Shown here: positions 12,907 through 24,500 of the stretch, in pieces
How the letters are laid out: the number at the start of each line of letters is the position of its first letter
How positions within the stretch are numbered: position 1 is the stretch's first letter
Assembly (NCBI GenBank): GCA_036768485.1
Contig: JAVLUZ010000507.1
Coordinates: 2,506,064 to 2,570,063, forward strand
DNA from: Mermis nigrescens
Lineage: Eukaryota; Nematoda; Enoplea; Mermithida; Mermithidae
Length of the DNA: 64,000 bases
Direction: 5' to 3'
The notes under the pieces: model-generated
Told to the model about the DNA's origin: nothing
Database searches by the model: none
What the model saw: the letters and a program-made list of their open reading frames with translations, nothing else
Made by a program: the position numbers and the translations under genes

Positions 12907-14021
12907 CAGAGAATGCAACAGAAAACCTCTCTCTTTGGGCTGGATAGTCTGGCGTGGCGCGCTTAAACGCCCTTCTCCCAGCAGGATCCGGGGCAGAGGC
13001 GCGAAAAATTTTGCAAAATTAAGCTCTGTAATATTGAATTTTACATTAAAATTTTCATAAAAATTGTCCGAATCATGGTCCTTAATTTGGATGATAAATA
13101 GGTACAATAGACTAGCGCGAAGCGCGAAAATTTTTTGATATTTCCATGTCAGAATGACTGAAGAAATTCGTAAAACTCATGAGGTGCGAATCCTTTGTAG
13201 ACTTGTCGTGTTCCCTATGCTAAGCAGCTTTTCAATACGCAATCTATACAAAGCGCACGAATTTTCTCCATACTTTTGAATTTCTATTGAATTGAAATGT
13301 TTGCAAATAGTTAGGTATGTACTTAATCTTCTCATGACGACAAAGGCTTTGTAGCTCATTGTTGCCATTAGGCTAAAATAATATCCAAAACTAAAATAAA
13401 TCGGCGCGAAGCGCTGAATTTTAGGGTTCATTCTCAACAAATCGTCGCAGAACAGCGTTACACAACCGCATCAATCCATTTCAAGAAATTTGAAAATTTC
13501 CTCAGGGGAAACCCCTCTCCCCCTACTGGCTACGCCAGTGGCTTAAATTTAGTCACTAATGTGAAGTTGAATATGTAGGCTACTTGTGACAACCAAACCT
13601 AGCGTTATTTTCATGTAGGTTTTGTATAATTCCCTGCCTTATTAGTATGTTTCTAAAACATTGTTAGGTAATCATTACACACATTGTGAAAAATTTTGTT
13701 GCTTCAGGCAAAAAACCACTAGCGTAGGGCACGCACGCATAGTGTTATCGTAATTCATAGATTCTGATGCACTTTTATTGATCTGCAGCAGCAATTGTCA
13801 AATTCATGTCAGAAATGGACTACCAGAAGGTGAGCAAAAAGTGTCAAACTACATGAGACATGTTGTTAAGAATGCAGAAAAAGACAAGGGAAATTTCTTG
13901 AGTCAAGTTCCAACCCTCATTGAAATGGTTAGCAAAAGTGAAATTTTTATAAAAACAAAACATGCCATGGAATAGCATCTAATCTATCATCTGTTTTCAA
14001 GAACAGCTTATGCCACGGGAC
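12907..14021. other. Degraded repeats upstream of RRM1
   Basis: Includes hairpin variants at about 13114 and 13403-13415 and a fragment ending in CTACGCCAGTGGC near 13535. The 65-codon frame at 13778-13975 was considered as an exon but matches nothing known. Confidence 0.4.
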
Positions 14022-14426
14022 CATACATGATCTTGGGAGGAAGGGTTCCACCTCTAGAAAAATTTCACTCCTCGCAAAAATTCTTTTACTCCCCCAGAAT
14101 TTGTGATTCATTGAAAGTTACTAAGAGTTTTCTAAAAATTTTGTTGAAAAGATGCGTTTTTAAGCGTTTTTAGCTGTCTATTTGCTTAAAAGTGCCAAAT
14201 TTTCGGCGCTTTGCGTTATTATACTCTTGTTTTGACTAGATTTTGTTCAATTTGTTTCGATTTTTTTATTTTTCTCGAAATTTTCCATGTATTTATGCTT
14301 TTGAAAGATTGAGCATCGTCAGAAACACTGAAAAGCAATCTTTTTGACGCGTACCTTCCATTTTTCAACCAAAAAACGCATTTCATAATTTCACTTCCCT
14401 CTGATAATTCCCACGCCGTGCATGTA
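14022..14426 (-). repeat. Family B element
   Basis: About 405 bp, from CATACATGATCTTGGG to CCGTGCATGTA, sharing with other copies the block TTCTGACGATGC...AGAGCATAAA and a hairpin variant (GGCGCTTTGCGTT, about 14195). Confidence 0.75.
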
Positions 14427-15912
14427 CGCACGGGCTAGCATGGTTCTCAATACGAATGCCTTCCATCAAACTCCATCTTACTCGTTTTCGTTTCTCGTAT
14501 AAAAGGCACTTAGGTTATGAATTTTTTTCAAATGTCTTACAAACTCTGTATTGACTTCCTTGTAATCTTATTCCTAATCATGTCCGTATCCAGGGGGCAA
14601 GGGGATTCCCCAGAAATTTTTCAGTTCTTAGCCAAGAAACTAGCTTTTTGACGCTCCAATCCGAAGCACCATTTAATAATATTTCAATATTTTTTCTGGA
14701 TAAAATTTCACAGTAGATAAAATCAACAGAAGTTCAATTCTGGGGGTCTATCGATTGGGGTGTCCGTCGGATTCTGGGATGGTTTATCCAGACCCCACGT
14801 TCATGTTTGAGTGCAGTTGATATAAAATGCAAAACAGATCAAAAAATCTCTTTTAATCACGAAAAATTGCTTTTCAGCGCATTGTATACATTTTTAAAGC
14901 TAGTGATCCCCTGAAATAAAATTCTGGATACAGATGTTCCTGTGCTAAATTATTCTTGATTGTTTGTATTTTCTGTGATGTCAGACCTAGTCGCCAACGC
15001 AATAAGTGGAGGTGGTTGAGATGGCCTTGCCCAAAGTTTGAGTTCTTAAAATATTGAAACACTGTACCCTGAGGTCAGGTTGTAAATGCTTATTTTCTAG
15101 ACAAGTTAGGCCTTTTCCAAAGCAATTGCCGTTGCAATGCTTATTTTGAATACAATGAATTATTGTAAGTAAAGTCAGTGTTTTTTGCCGCAAACGGCAA
15201 GCAGCATGGTTGTCCCCCATCTTCCAAGGTCAGAAAACTTTGACCATCCCCCTCAATCCCATTTTCGGTAAGAACTTTCATTTTTGAAATTTTTAGATGT
15301 TTTTCATATTCTTGGCAAAAATTGAAGGTCATTTTTTTACTCCATTCTTCCTCTAAAAATGGTCGACTCACTCCGCCCAAAATTTCGAGCTGTTAAATGT
15401 GTAGCTAGCAGAGCAGTAAGCGTTTGCAGGCGGAGCTTCTCGTTAGTGTGCTTAAAAATAGAACAAAATGTTTAACCCTGCTATAATCATTAACGTGTCT
15501 AGCTATTTTCTAAAAATAAATGCTGATGTTGTCCCTGTGCCACTTTTTTACCGGTGCCGGTACCCCTGTATCGGCGCTGGTGCCGGTGCTAGATTAGCAT
15601 TGTACATAATGTGCTACGCTTTTTCATATAAGAATAAATTTGTACTTTTTTTGCTGGATGCAGATGCAACACCATTTCGTTAGGCTAGTTCGTATATTTT
15701 TCGTCATTATTCACAATTTATACATATTAATATTTCCAATAGACTATTAGACAAATAGAAAATTGCAAGAAAATTACAATTTAAAGCAAAATAAAAGTAA
15801 AATCGCGCATGATGTTTGATGATTTTTAATGTGGCGCAATCACAAGTGGTCTTGCAGTAGTTGTCTGCTCTAGTCAAATCTAAATTCGACTTAATTCAAA
15901 ATCAGTTGTACC
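14427..15912. other. Intergenic DNA, no gene recognised
   Basis: Contains a repeat piece around 14580-14810 with GTATCCAGGGGG and G-rich tracts. Several 60-80 codon frames have no recognisable content. Confidence 0.4.
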
Positions 15913-16361
15913 CAGTGTTTTTTTGTATTTGGGCAAAGATTTTTCCCGATATACAAAGACTTTTCGAGACCGTCTTTGTACATGTAAAAAGATTTTTGGG
16001 AAGACAAAAATTGCAAAAAACGGTATAAAATTCGCAAATATTTTCGGCGCTTCGCGCCGAAAGGAGTAAGTGTGTGTTCTATAAATCTTTCTAATGGCAG
16101 AAGTTGCATTTCAAAAAAATGTCAAATTTTTGGCGCTCCGCGCCGTTTAAGACGATTCTTAGTGATTTTTGCCCTTAGAGAGCCAGAAATTAGCTAAAAT
16201 ACACTACTAAAAGTCGAACAACTCTGTTTTTACCATACTAAAATCGCTACTCTACAATATAATAGTACCCAAAATTTGTGTGTGCGAAATGTACAATGAA
16301 TTTTGGGGACTATCTTGGTACATGTACTCGTACAAACGGACCTTTTACAAAAAAAACACTG
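15913..16361 (+). repeat. Family D MITE (flanks match 6 of 8)
   Basis: Starts CAGTGTTTTTTTGTA and ends ACAAAAAAAACACTG (inverted). The flanks GTTGTACC and CTGGTACC match at 6 of 8. The interior holds the inverted phrase around GTACAAAGAC...GTCTTTGTACATGTA and two dispersed hairpins, 16046-16058 (exact) and 16132-16144 (one loop change). Confidence 0.85.
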
Positions 16362-17508
16362 CTGGTACCTGTCATACATATATACCAACCTGTAAGAAGC
16401 AAACAAGATAACAGTCACAACAGCTCTTTAAAGTTAGATATATCTCGTACTTACATTTATTTATTATTTTGAATTTTAAAAGCCTTTGAAAACAAACGTG
16501 GGATATTTTAGTAATGCATAAGAGTCCCAGAGGTACATTTACAAGTACGTGCAAGCCTTTTTTTGTAGAAAAATCTGCAGAAAGATGTTTTGCATAAAAA
16601 AACTGTTTTAAAATTCTGGATGTCGACTTTTTGAGGCTTTCTACTTCGGAAAAGTGAAGTTGGATTTTATGAAATAAAATTGAAAAAACTTTGTATTGCT
16701 TATATTTCCTGTCTTCAAGTGCGAGAATTAAAAACTTCATTCTCTGAATGGCGATGTATTTATTTTTAATCGTCTAATATGTTCACTAGTACATATATTC
16801 TCTCCTTGACAGTTGTTTGATGTTTTGAATAAGATATGTTTGATTTAACGAATGATTCATTCTTTAAACAACTTGAAGACTCTTCTGTCCTGGAGTTTCG
16901 TCAAAAACGCTCCAGTAAGCTAATCAGTAGCTTCAATTAACAAAATGACCTTTTTGTGTCTTTTTCGTTACTTTTGGGATTAACGAGCTTCGATTAATTA
17001 TCTATGCACTTATTTTTTCTCTTTTATTTAGCATTGGCGCCAGTATTAGCCTAGCACCGGCGAGGGCATCACTAATAGATACATTTTCTTTTATCAATAC
17101 AGCAAGATGTAATTTGTACATTTATGAAACATTCACCTATGAATTATTTTTTTATGCTTAAATTTTTCGACGTAAAACTTTTATGTTACTGTAAATTTTG
17201 ATTAAAACTATTTGTGCACTATTCATGTAAATCAGTGACGATTTCTTTATGCCTGCAACTGCGGACGAATATCAATGATGAAGTGCCAAACTATTATAAA
17301 AGTTGTAGTTTAATGTCTGATTCCAATGTGTTCGACGGTTATGAGGTTTGTAGTATTTTTCAATTTTCTGTAAAACGATAAAAAAGTGCTAATATTAATG
17401 GCTTGTGTTCAAAAAGCTCTTGAGCATGTATCTAATGGCCAAAAATGTAAGTTTCCGCGGGACCGGATCCATTAATTAGCTCTAAAAGTAAAGTGTAATA
17501 AAATATAG
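16362..17508. other. DNA upstream of RRM1
   Basis: About 1.1 kb of AT-rich sequence that should include the RRM1 promoter. No convincing core promoter, RNA gene or repeat boundary was seen. Confidence 0.4.
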
Positions 17509-17522
17509 CATGTGTTTTTCAG
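17509..17522 (+). promoter_or_regulatory. Splice acceptor just upstream of the RRM1 start codon
   Basis: ATGTGTTTTTCAG-type sequence ends 42 bp before the chosen ATG. It resembles the acceptors of the gene and could serve a 5' UTR intron or spliced-leader addition. No TATA box or other core promoter element could be identified with confidence. Confidence 0.4.
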
Positions 17523-17564
17523 AGCCACCGAACCCCGCATTCTAGTTATATATACGCTGGTATT

Positions 17565-17601
17565 ATGAGGCCTGCGGAGAAGTGGTACGTCGTGAAGCGA
17601 A
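17565..17601 (+). CDS. RRM1: RRM1 exon 1 (start of the ATP cone)
   Basis: The exon encodes [12 protein letters not shown] plus the first base of the next codon and ends at a strong donor, A|GTAAGT. VVKR begins the ATP-cone motif (V-x-K-R-D-G-R in relatives). This is the first in-frame ATG. The 14 codons upstream, back to an acceptor-like TTTTTCAG ending at 17522, are also open but contain no ATG. That acceptor could be a cis-splice of a 5' UTR intron or, if the organism is a nematode, a spliced-leader site. An upstream coding exon cannot be excluded. Confidence 0.8.
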
Positions 17602-18556
17602 GTAAGTTTTTAAATCCCAAAAATGAAGAAATTTCACCTCTCTTAACCTCCTTAAACCTTTTTAATCTCCCCTCAAAATTCTCAAATTTTAAATAAATTG
17701 ACTTCAAAGATGAATACTTCATCAGTTTGACATGTTCTCGGAACTTTCACTTCCAGACATCTTTGGAGTGAAGCCCGAAAATATCAAATTTTAAAGAGTG
17801 GTTATAAGACTTTGATCATAATTCGGATTACGCTATCCAAGTTTATATTGTACGAGGCGTGCGACTATGTAATTGCTCAAAATCCAAGGTAAAAAATGTA
17901 AAGTAAAATCGAAAATACCGTTTTCGTTTTCAAAGCAAAAGATAGCCAGGAATTCGCTGAAAATCGAAAATTAAGAAACTGCTTAGAAACACATGAAAGC
18001 AAATTTTGGCTAACTGTTCAGAGCAGTGATTTCTGAAGAATCGTACCTACTAAAATCCGAAATGGGAGAAGAGGTAAAAGCAGTTTTAGGATCTTTTTCT
18101 ACTATGCTGTCATCAAACATGCACACTGGGGGGCATCCTCCACTAGGAATTTTGAAAGGCATACCCCGCAGGCCATCTTTGGATTAAAACCTATTGTTGG
18201 AATTATGAAAGAGCGCCAAACGATGCCCAGCGAGCAGTATAATATAAAGTAATTTTCGAGTTTTTGTCCACTATTTGGTGCATATTTGAAAGTCAATGTC
18301 GTTCTATCGATCTCATTATCATTTGTTTTCATGCAAACATGATCACGAATAATCAAGAAGCATAAAATACAACGAATTAAAGCGTTTTAATGGATTGTGA
18401 GAGTGGGTGAGGGAGGACAAAAATATCTAGAAATCAACATAAATTCATCATTTTAACGACATAATTAGCCGTAAAAATTAATCATTTACTCCGGCGCCCT
18501 CCCCCTCTCTTCCAAGGAAACTCGGTTTACCCTTTCTTAGAACTCTGGGCCGCGTT

Positions 18557-18596
<40 letters not shown>

Positions 18597-21500
18597 AAAT
18601 GTATACTTATACAATAGGATAAATGATAAGCTAGTAGTAAACATTTTCATTAACAAGCAGGAGTCAGTTGAACCACGGTTTTTTTGTATTCGTCAAAGGT
18701 TTTTCCCCATGTTCAAAGACATTTAAGGATTGTCTTTGTGCACGCACTAAGATTTTTGGGAAGACAAAAACTATAAAAAGGTGCAAAATTCCCAAAAATT
18801 TTTTGGCACTTTGCGCCGAAATGAGTAATTGTCTGTGCTATAAATCTTTAAAATGGTCGAATTTGCATTTAGAATGGAAAAATGTCAAATTTTTTGTCAC
18901 TTCGCGCCGTTTTGGGACAATTTTTAGTAATTCTTGGCGTCAGAAATCAAGAAATCAGCTAAACACATAATAAAGTCGAAAAATCCTGTTTTACCGCACT
19001 AAAATCGCTACTGTACCATATTATAGTACACCAAAATTTGCATGCACAAAATCCACAAAGACTTTTGTGGACCCTCTTTGTACATGTATATACAAACGGA
19101 CCGTGTACAAAAAAGACTGATTTGAACTGAAGTAATTCCGGATCTATTTCCAGATGGACATCACGAAGAAGTCCACATGGACAAAATTACGTCCAGGATA
19201 ACCCACTTGTGCTATGGCTTGAACATGGATCACGTTAATCCGGTTAGTCGATAATCTTACTATGTAGAACATCTTTACATCCTTTATGAAAATTATTTAT
19301 CGTTCCGCAGTGTAAACGAAATTTCGAAATTACGGAGAATGTTAGGGAAGCCTTCTTTTCTAAGGGAGTGTAAAGTATAGGAAAATCACGATTGTAATAA
19401 AATGTTCAGAGAAAACTTGGGATACTTACTGAGCGTAAATCGCGCCATATCCGATAATCAGCTGTTTCACTTTACATTAGTGTACGTCTTAGCCCTGTCG
19501 CTCATTATACCTCTCTGGTGAAATCATAGGGCGGTGCAGTGTGAAGCCGTTTTTTAAAAGTATTGTAAACGTCGAAAACACGTGATTTCTTTGGTAGTCT
19601 AAAGCATTTTTTAATATTATAAACATAGCTGGGCAAGCCTTAAAGTCTCGGCTGGTACCGGAGCCCAATTTTTTGGTCGGTTGCCTAAGTCAGAAAAGTG
19701 GTTGAATTTTTAACATGTTAGTCTTGCTTCCACGCAAAGTCCATTCATAATTTCACGCGAAGTCGCACTATTTCTCGCGACATAATTTTTTAATTAAAAC
19801 TGGTGTGTCAAAATTAGTATCGTGTAAAAAATTGTGCAATCGATAATTTGCATAGCAATTATGTTTAAAAACTCATTACTTTAGTAACAATTGACCTTTG
19901 ATCTTGAAGAGACATTCACCGCCTCTAATATGCTTATTTTTTATGCAATTCATTGTGTAAAAATGAAACTTCTACAGAGTTCCTCATTTTCAAGTCGTCA
20001 AAGAGTATATACGTTTTCATTTCAAATATAAATCCTGCTTGAAATGCACGAAAATTGTCATAATTCAGCGCAACCTCTAAACATCAATAACGAATAATAA
20101 AATTATATCAATTCGGCGCGAAGCGCCGGAAAATTTTGAAATTTCAACTTTTGTGAAACGCAATTTTGCATTACAAAAATTGTCCAAATTTGGCGCGGCT
20201 TAAGCATCAATAACAAGTAATAAAATTAAATCAATTCGGCGCGAAGCGCCGGAAAATTTTTAGATTCCACCTTTTTGAAACGCAATTTTGCATTACAAAA
20301 ATTGTCCAAATTTGGCGCGGCTTAAGCATCAATAACAAGTAATAAAATTAAATCAATTCGGCACGAAGCGCCGGAAAATTTCAAGATTTCACCTTTTTGA
20401 AACGCAATTTTGCATTACAAAAATTGTAAGAATTCAGCGCGGCCTAAACATCAATAACAAGTAATGTACATATGTATAAAAGACTAGCGTTTATTTACAC
20501 ATGAAACAGGTGGACAGACAAGTATGTATTTTTAATAAATCGATGTGTAGAAGATCACAAAAATACATCATGTGTTTTATTTTGATCTGACGAATTATTA
20601 TTTTCTCTAAATTAGGCATTACTTACTTAAGTATAATCTCTGAATTATGCATTACTTACGTACCGATTTTTAGAGAGCCCAGTAACCGATTCGGTTGCCG
20701 GGATTTAGAAATCGGTTGTTGGGATCTGAAAAATGATTGCTGAGCTCCAAAAATCAGTTGCTGAGGTCTCAAAATCGATTGCTGGGGTCAAAAAATCAGT
20801 TGGCGGGATCCGGAAATCGGTTGCTGGGGTCTTAAAATCAGTTCTTGGCTCCGAAAATCGGTTGCTGGGGTCCTAAATCAGTTAGTGGGCTTAAAAATCG
20901 GTTTCTGCGGTCTAAAAACCAGCTGATGGGCTCCAAAAATCGGTTGCTGAGGTCTAAAAATCGATTGCTATGGTCAAAAAATCAGTTGGTGGTGTCCAAA
21001 AATCGGTTGCTGTGGTCTGAAAACCGGTTGGTTGGCTCCAAAAATCGGTTGCTGAGGTCTATAAATCGGTTGGTGAGCTCCAAAAATCGGTTGCCGGGGT
21101 CTATGAATCGGTCTGTGAGCTCGAAAAATTGATTGATGGGTCCTAAATCGCTTATTGGGCTTAAAAAGTGCCTGGTGGGTTCCTAAATCCGTTATTGGGG
21201 TCCGAAAATCAGATGCTAGGGTCTAAAAGTTGGTTGGTTGGCTATAAAAATCGGTTGCTGGGGTCTGAAAACCGGTTGGTTGGCTCTTAAAATCGGTTGC
21301 TGAGGTCTAGAAATCGGTTGGTGAGCTTCAAAAATCAGTTGCCGGCGTCTAGAAATCGCTAGTCAGCTCGAAAAATTGATTGATGGGTCCTAAGTCGCTT
21401 ATTGGGCTTAAAAATCGCTTGCTGGGGTCCTATATCCGTTATTGGGGTCCGAAAATCAGTTGCGGGGGTCTAAAAATTGCTTGGTTGGCTCCAAAAATCT

Positions 21501-24500
21501 GTTGCTGAGCTCGAAAAATTGATTGATGGGTCCTAAATCGCTTAAAAATCGCTTGTTGGGTCCTAAATCCGTTATAGGAGTAAGAAAATCAGTTGCTGGG
21601 GTCCAAAAGTTGATTGGTTGGCTATAAAAATCGGTTGCTGGGGTCTGAAAACCGGTTGGTTGGCTCCAAAAATCGGTTGCTGGGGGTCTAGAAATCGGTT
21701 GGTGAACTCGAAAAATTGATTGATGGGTCCTGAATCGCTTATTGGGCTTATAAATCGCTTGCTGGGGTCATAAATCCGTTACTGGGGTCCGAAAATCAGT
21801 TGCTGGGGTCTAAAAATTGGTTGGTTGGCTATAAAAATCGGTAGTTGGGGTCTGTAAACCGGTTGGTTGGCTCCTAAAATCGGTTGCCGGGGTCTAAAAA
21901 TCGGTTGCTGGGGTCAAGGAATCGGTTAGTGTGCTCCAAAACTCGGTTGCTGGGGGCTAGAAATCGGTTGTTGAGCTCCAAAAATCGGTTGCTGGGGTCT
22001 AAAAATCAGTTGATGGGCTCCTAAAATTAGTTGAACCCAGGAGCAATTGATTTTTAGAGCCATCCAACCGATTTTTAAACCCCAGCAACCGATTTTTGGA
22101 GCCCATCAACCGACTCTTAGACCCCAGCAACCGATTTTTGGAGCCAACCAATCGATTTTTACACCAAAAAAGTTTATGTACAAAACATAGGGTGCAACTG
22201 GTGGACCATCCGGCTGGTACCGAACTTGCTCCGGCTGGTACCCGGTTGAACCTGGTTGAACCCCTTGCCCAGGTATGATTATAAATACGAAAACATTTTC
22301 TCTGGTAGTATATAAAGTACTTTTTCAACGTAGTGGTTTAAACTCGAAAACATTGTGCGGTTTCGTTTGCTAGTGTACAGCAGTTTTCTAAATAATGTAA
22401 TCTCGAAAACTTTGCGCGATTACTTTCGTACGTCGCCTAGCAAATCCTCCAAACCGTGTACGAAAAAAACTTGAGGTATCGCGTCATTGTGTAAAGTGAG
22501 ATTCATATACGGACGGTTTAAATTACTCCGTTAGATAGTCATCGCCACGAAAGTCGTCGCCGGCATTTATAAGGGCGTTACGACGGTCGAGTTGGATAAT
22601 TTGGCCGCCGAAACGGCCGCCGCAATGACCACTTTACACCCCGACTACGCCTTATTGGCCGCCCGCATCGCCGTCAGCAATTTACACAAGCAGACGAAAA
22701 AAGCCTTCTCCGACGTCATGCAAGATTTGTACGCGTGGCTGAATCCGCGCACCGGTTTACACTGCCCTATGATCTCGAAAGAAACGCGCGATATTATCGT
22801 AAAGCACGCTGATGTGAGTCGTTAGTGTAAACAAAAGTTGGCTAAGATTGTCTTTATCATATACATAGATAAGATAATTGTCGGCCTTTTATATAATGAA
22901 TCCATGAAACGTCAACCTCACAGGATAAAACGCGCGCCGACGCTATTCGCTCGTGTAAACAAGTGCCCGCGTCGCTTGTGTAAACATTTAACCAATGGTA
23001 TAATTTTTTCAAACAATATATCCTTTTTAAGCAATAATTTTGTTTAAACAATAGTTTTTTAAACAATAAACGATCAACATATTTTTTGTAAACAATACTG
23101 CGTAGTAACGAAGCGGAAATTATCGGCCGGCCATATAATAAATCGGACAATCATTAAGATTACAGGACGAAAGAAGGATTTGTGCTTTATTCAAAATTTA
23201 AGAACTTACATATGTGTAGGACTTGAAAATGCAGTGCTGTGGCGAAATATGGAATACAGACTTTCTTCACTCATACATCTGAGATGGTGCGCATACCTAG
23301 AAGGGGTCATTAGCATTCAATGCATTTGAGAAAATTGTTGCTTTAAAGGAGTGTTAGTCAATATATAGACAGCAGCATACATGTAACGGCTCGAAATTGT
23401 AGGCCTACCGGCTTTTTTCAGGGAAGGGGGTAAGTGACCATTTTTTGGCCAGAAAATTAGATTTTTTCTATAAATGGGGGTCAAAAATTTTCTGACTCAG
23501 AGGGAGGGTGGGGGACGTCGGACTTTGGGTGACGGGATCTCCCGCATGCACCCTCTCACATGTATGCAGCCATATTCTGGAACGGGGGTCGTGCTCGAAT
23601 GTGCACAGCATGGGAATTCTGGAGGGGAGGGGTGAAATTATGAAGTGCCTTTTTTGACCCCAAAATTGGTAGGTACGGGTCAGAAACATCGATTTTCAGC
23701 GTTTCTGACGATGCTCCATCTTTCTAGAGCATAAAAACAAAAAAATTTCGAAAAAAATCAAGGAAGTCGAAGAGAAATTGAGCAAAATATTGATACATAA
23801 ATCAGGCCCTTAGCCAGGATTCGGCCAAGGGGGAGGGCGGACCCAACATAAATTGGTCTATATCTCGGAAATTTCGTCGCGATAGCACGCAAAAACCGCA
23901 TTTTTCGACGTTTTTCTACATGCTCTATCCATTGTGATCATAAAATTCGAACGTTTCGAAAAATTTTTTCACTAAAAATGCTATAAAAAGTGTCGCTTTT
24001 TAGTCGCGCTTGAGCCAAAATTATGGAAAATACTGTGTACATCTGGCGCGAAGCTCTAAAAATTTGAAAATTTTAACTTCAAAGACAGGCAAATTCTCCA
24101 TCTTTCCATGCATTATCTTGCCTTTCAAAATTTCTTTTTCCGTCCAAGGGGGACGGTCCCCCCGTTCCACCCCTAAATACGGCCCTGAGTCAAATCATGA
24201 GTTTAATTGCGCGAAGCCCTGAAAATTTGGCACTTTTGAGCAAATAGATGGCTAAAAACGTTAAAAAAGCGCCTCTTCTACAAATTTAAAAAAATTCATG
24301 GAACTTCCGACAAATCGTTAATTCTGGGGGGCACTGAAAAAATTTTTCGGGGTGCAACACCTTTCCTAACCCCTCCCAGATCATGTGTGGTCGTGCTGTA
24401 TGGTATAAAGCTAGCAAAAACCCTAAAAACATGCCGCATTTTATTCGAGGAGAAGCTTCTGCCAGATTTTCGCTGGTCTAAACCACGTCTTTTTTGTATG

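Noticed and set aside
13778..13975. Possible exon of an upstream gene
   Set aside because: It has an acceptor-like CTGCAG before it, but no family resemblance and no partner exons.
20845..21132. 95-codon ORF with GSKNRLL heptads
   Set aside because: It is the translation of a 21-bp minisatellite with unit variation and no start context; the array is intronic.
20661..22161. CRISPR array
   Set aside because: Units are contiguous and variable with no spacers, and the surrounding gene has eukaryotic introns.
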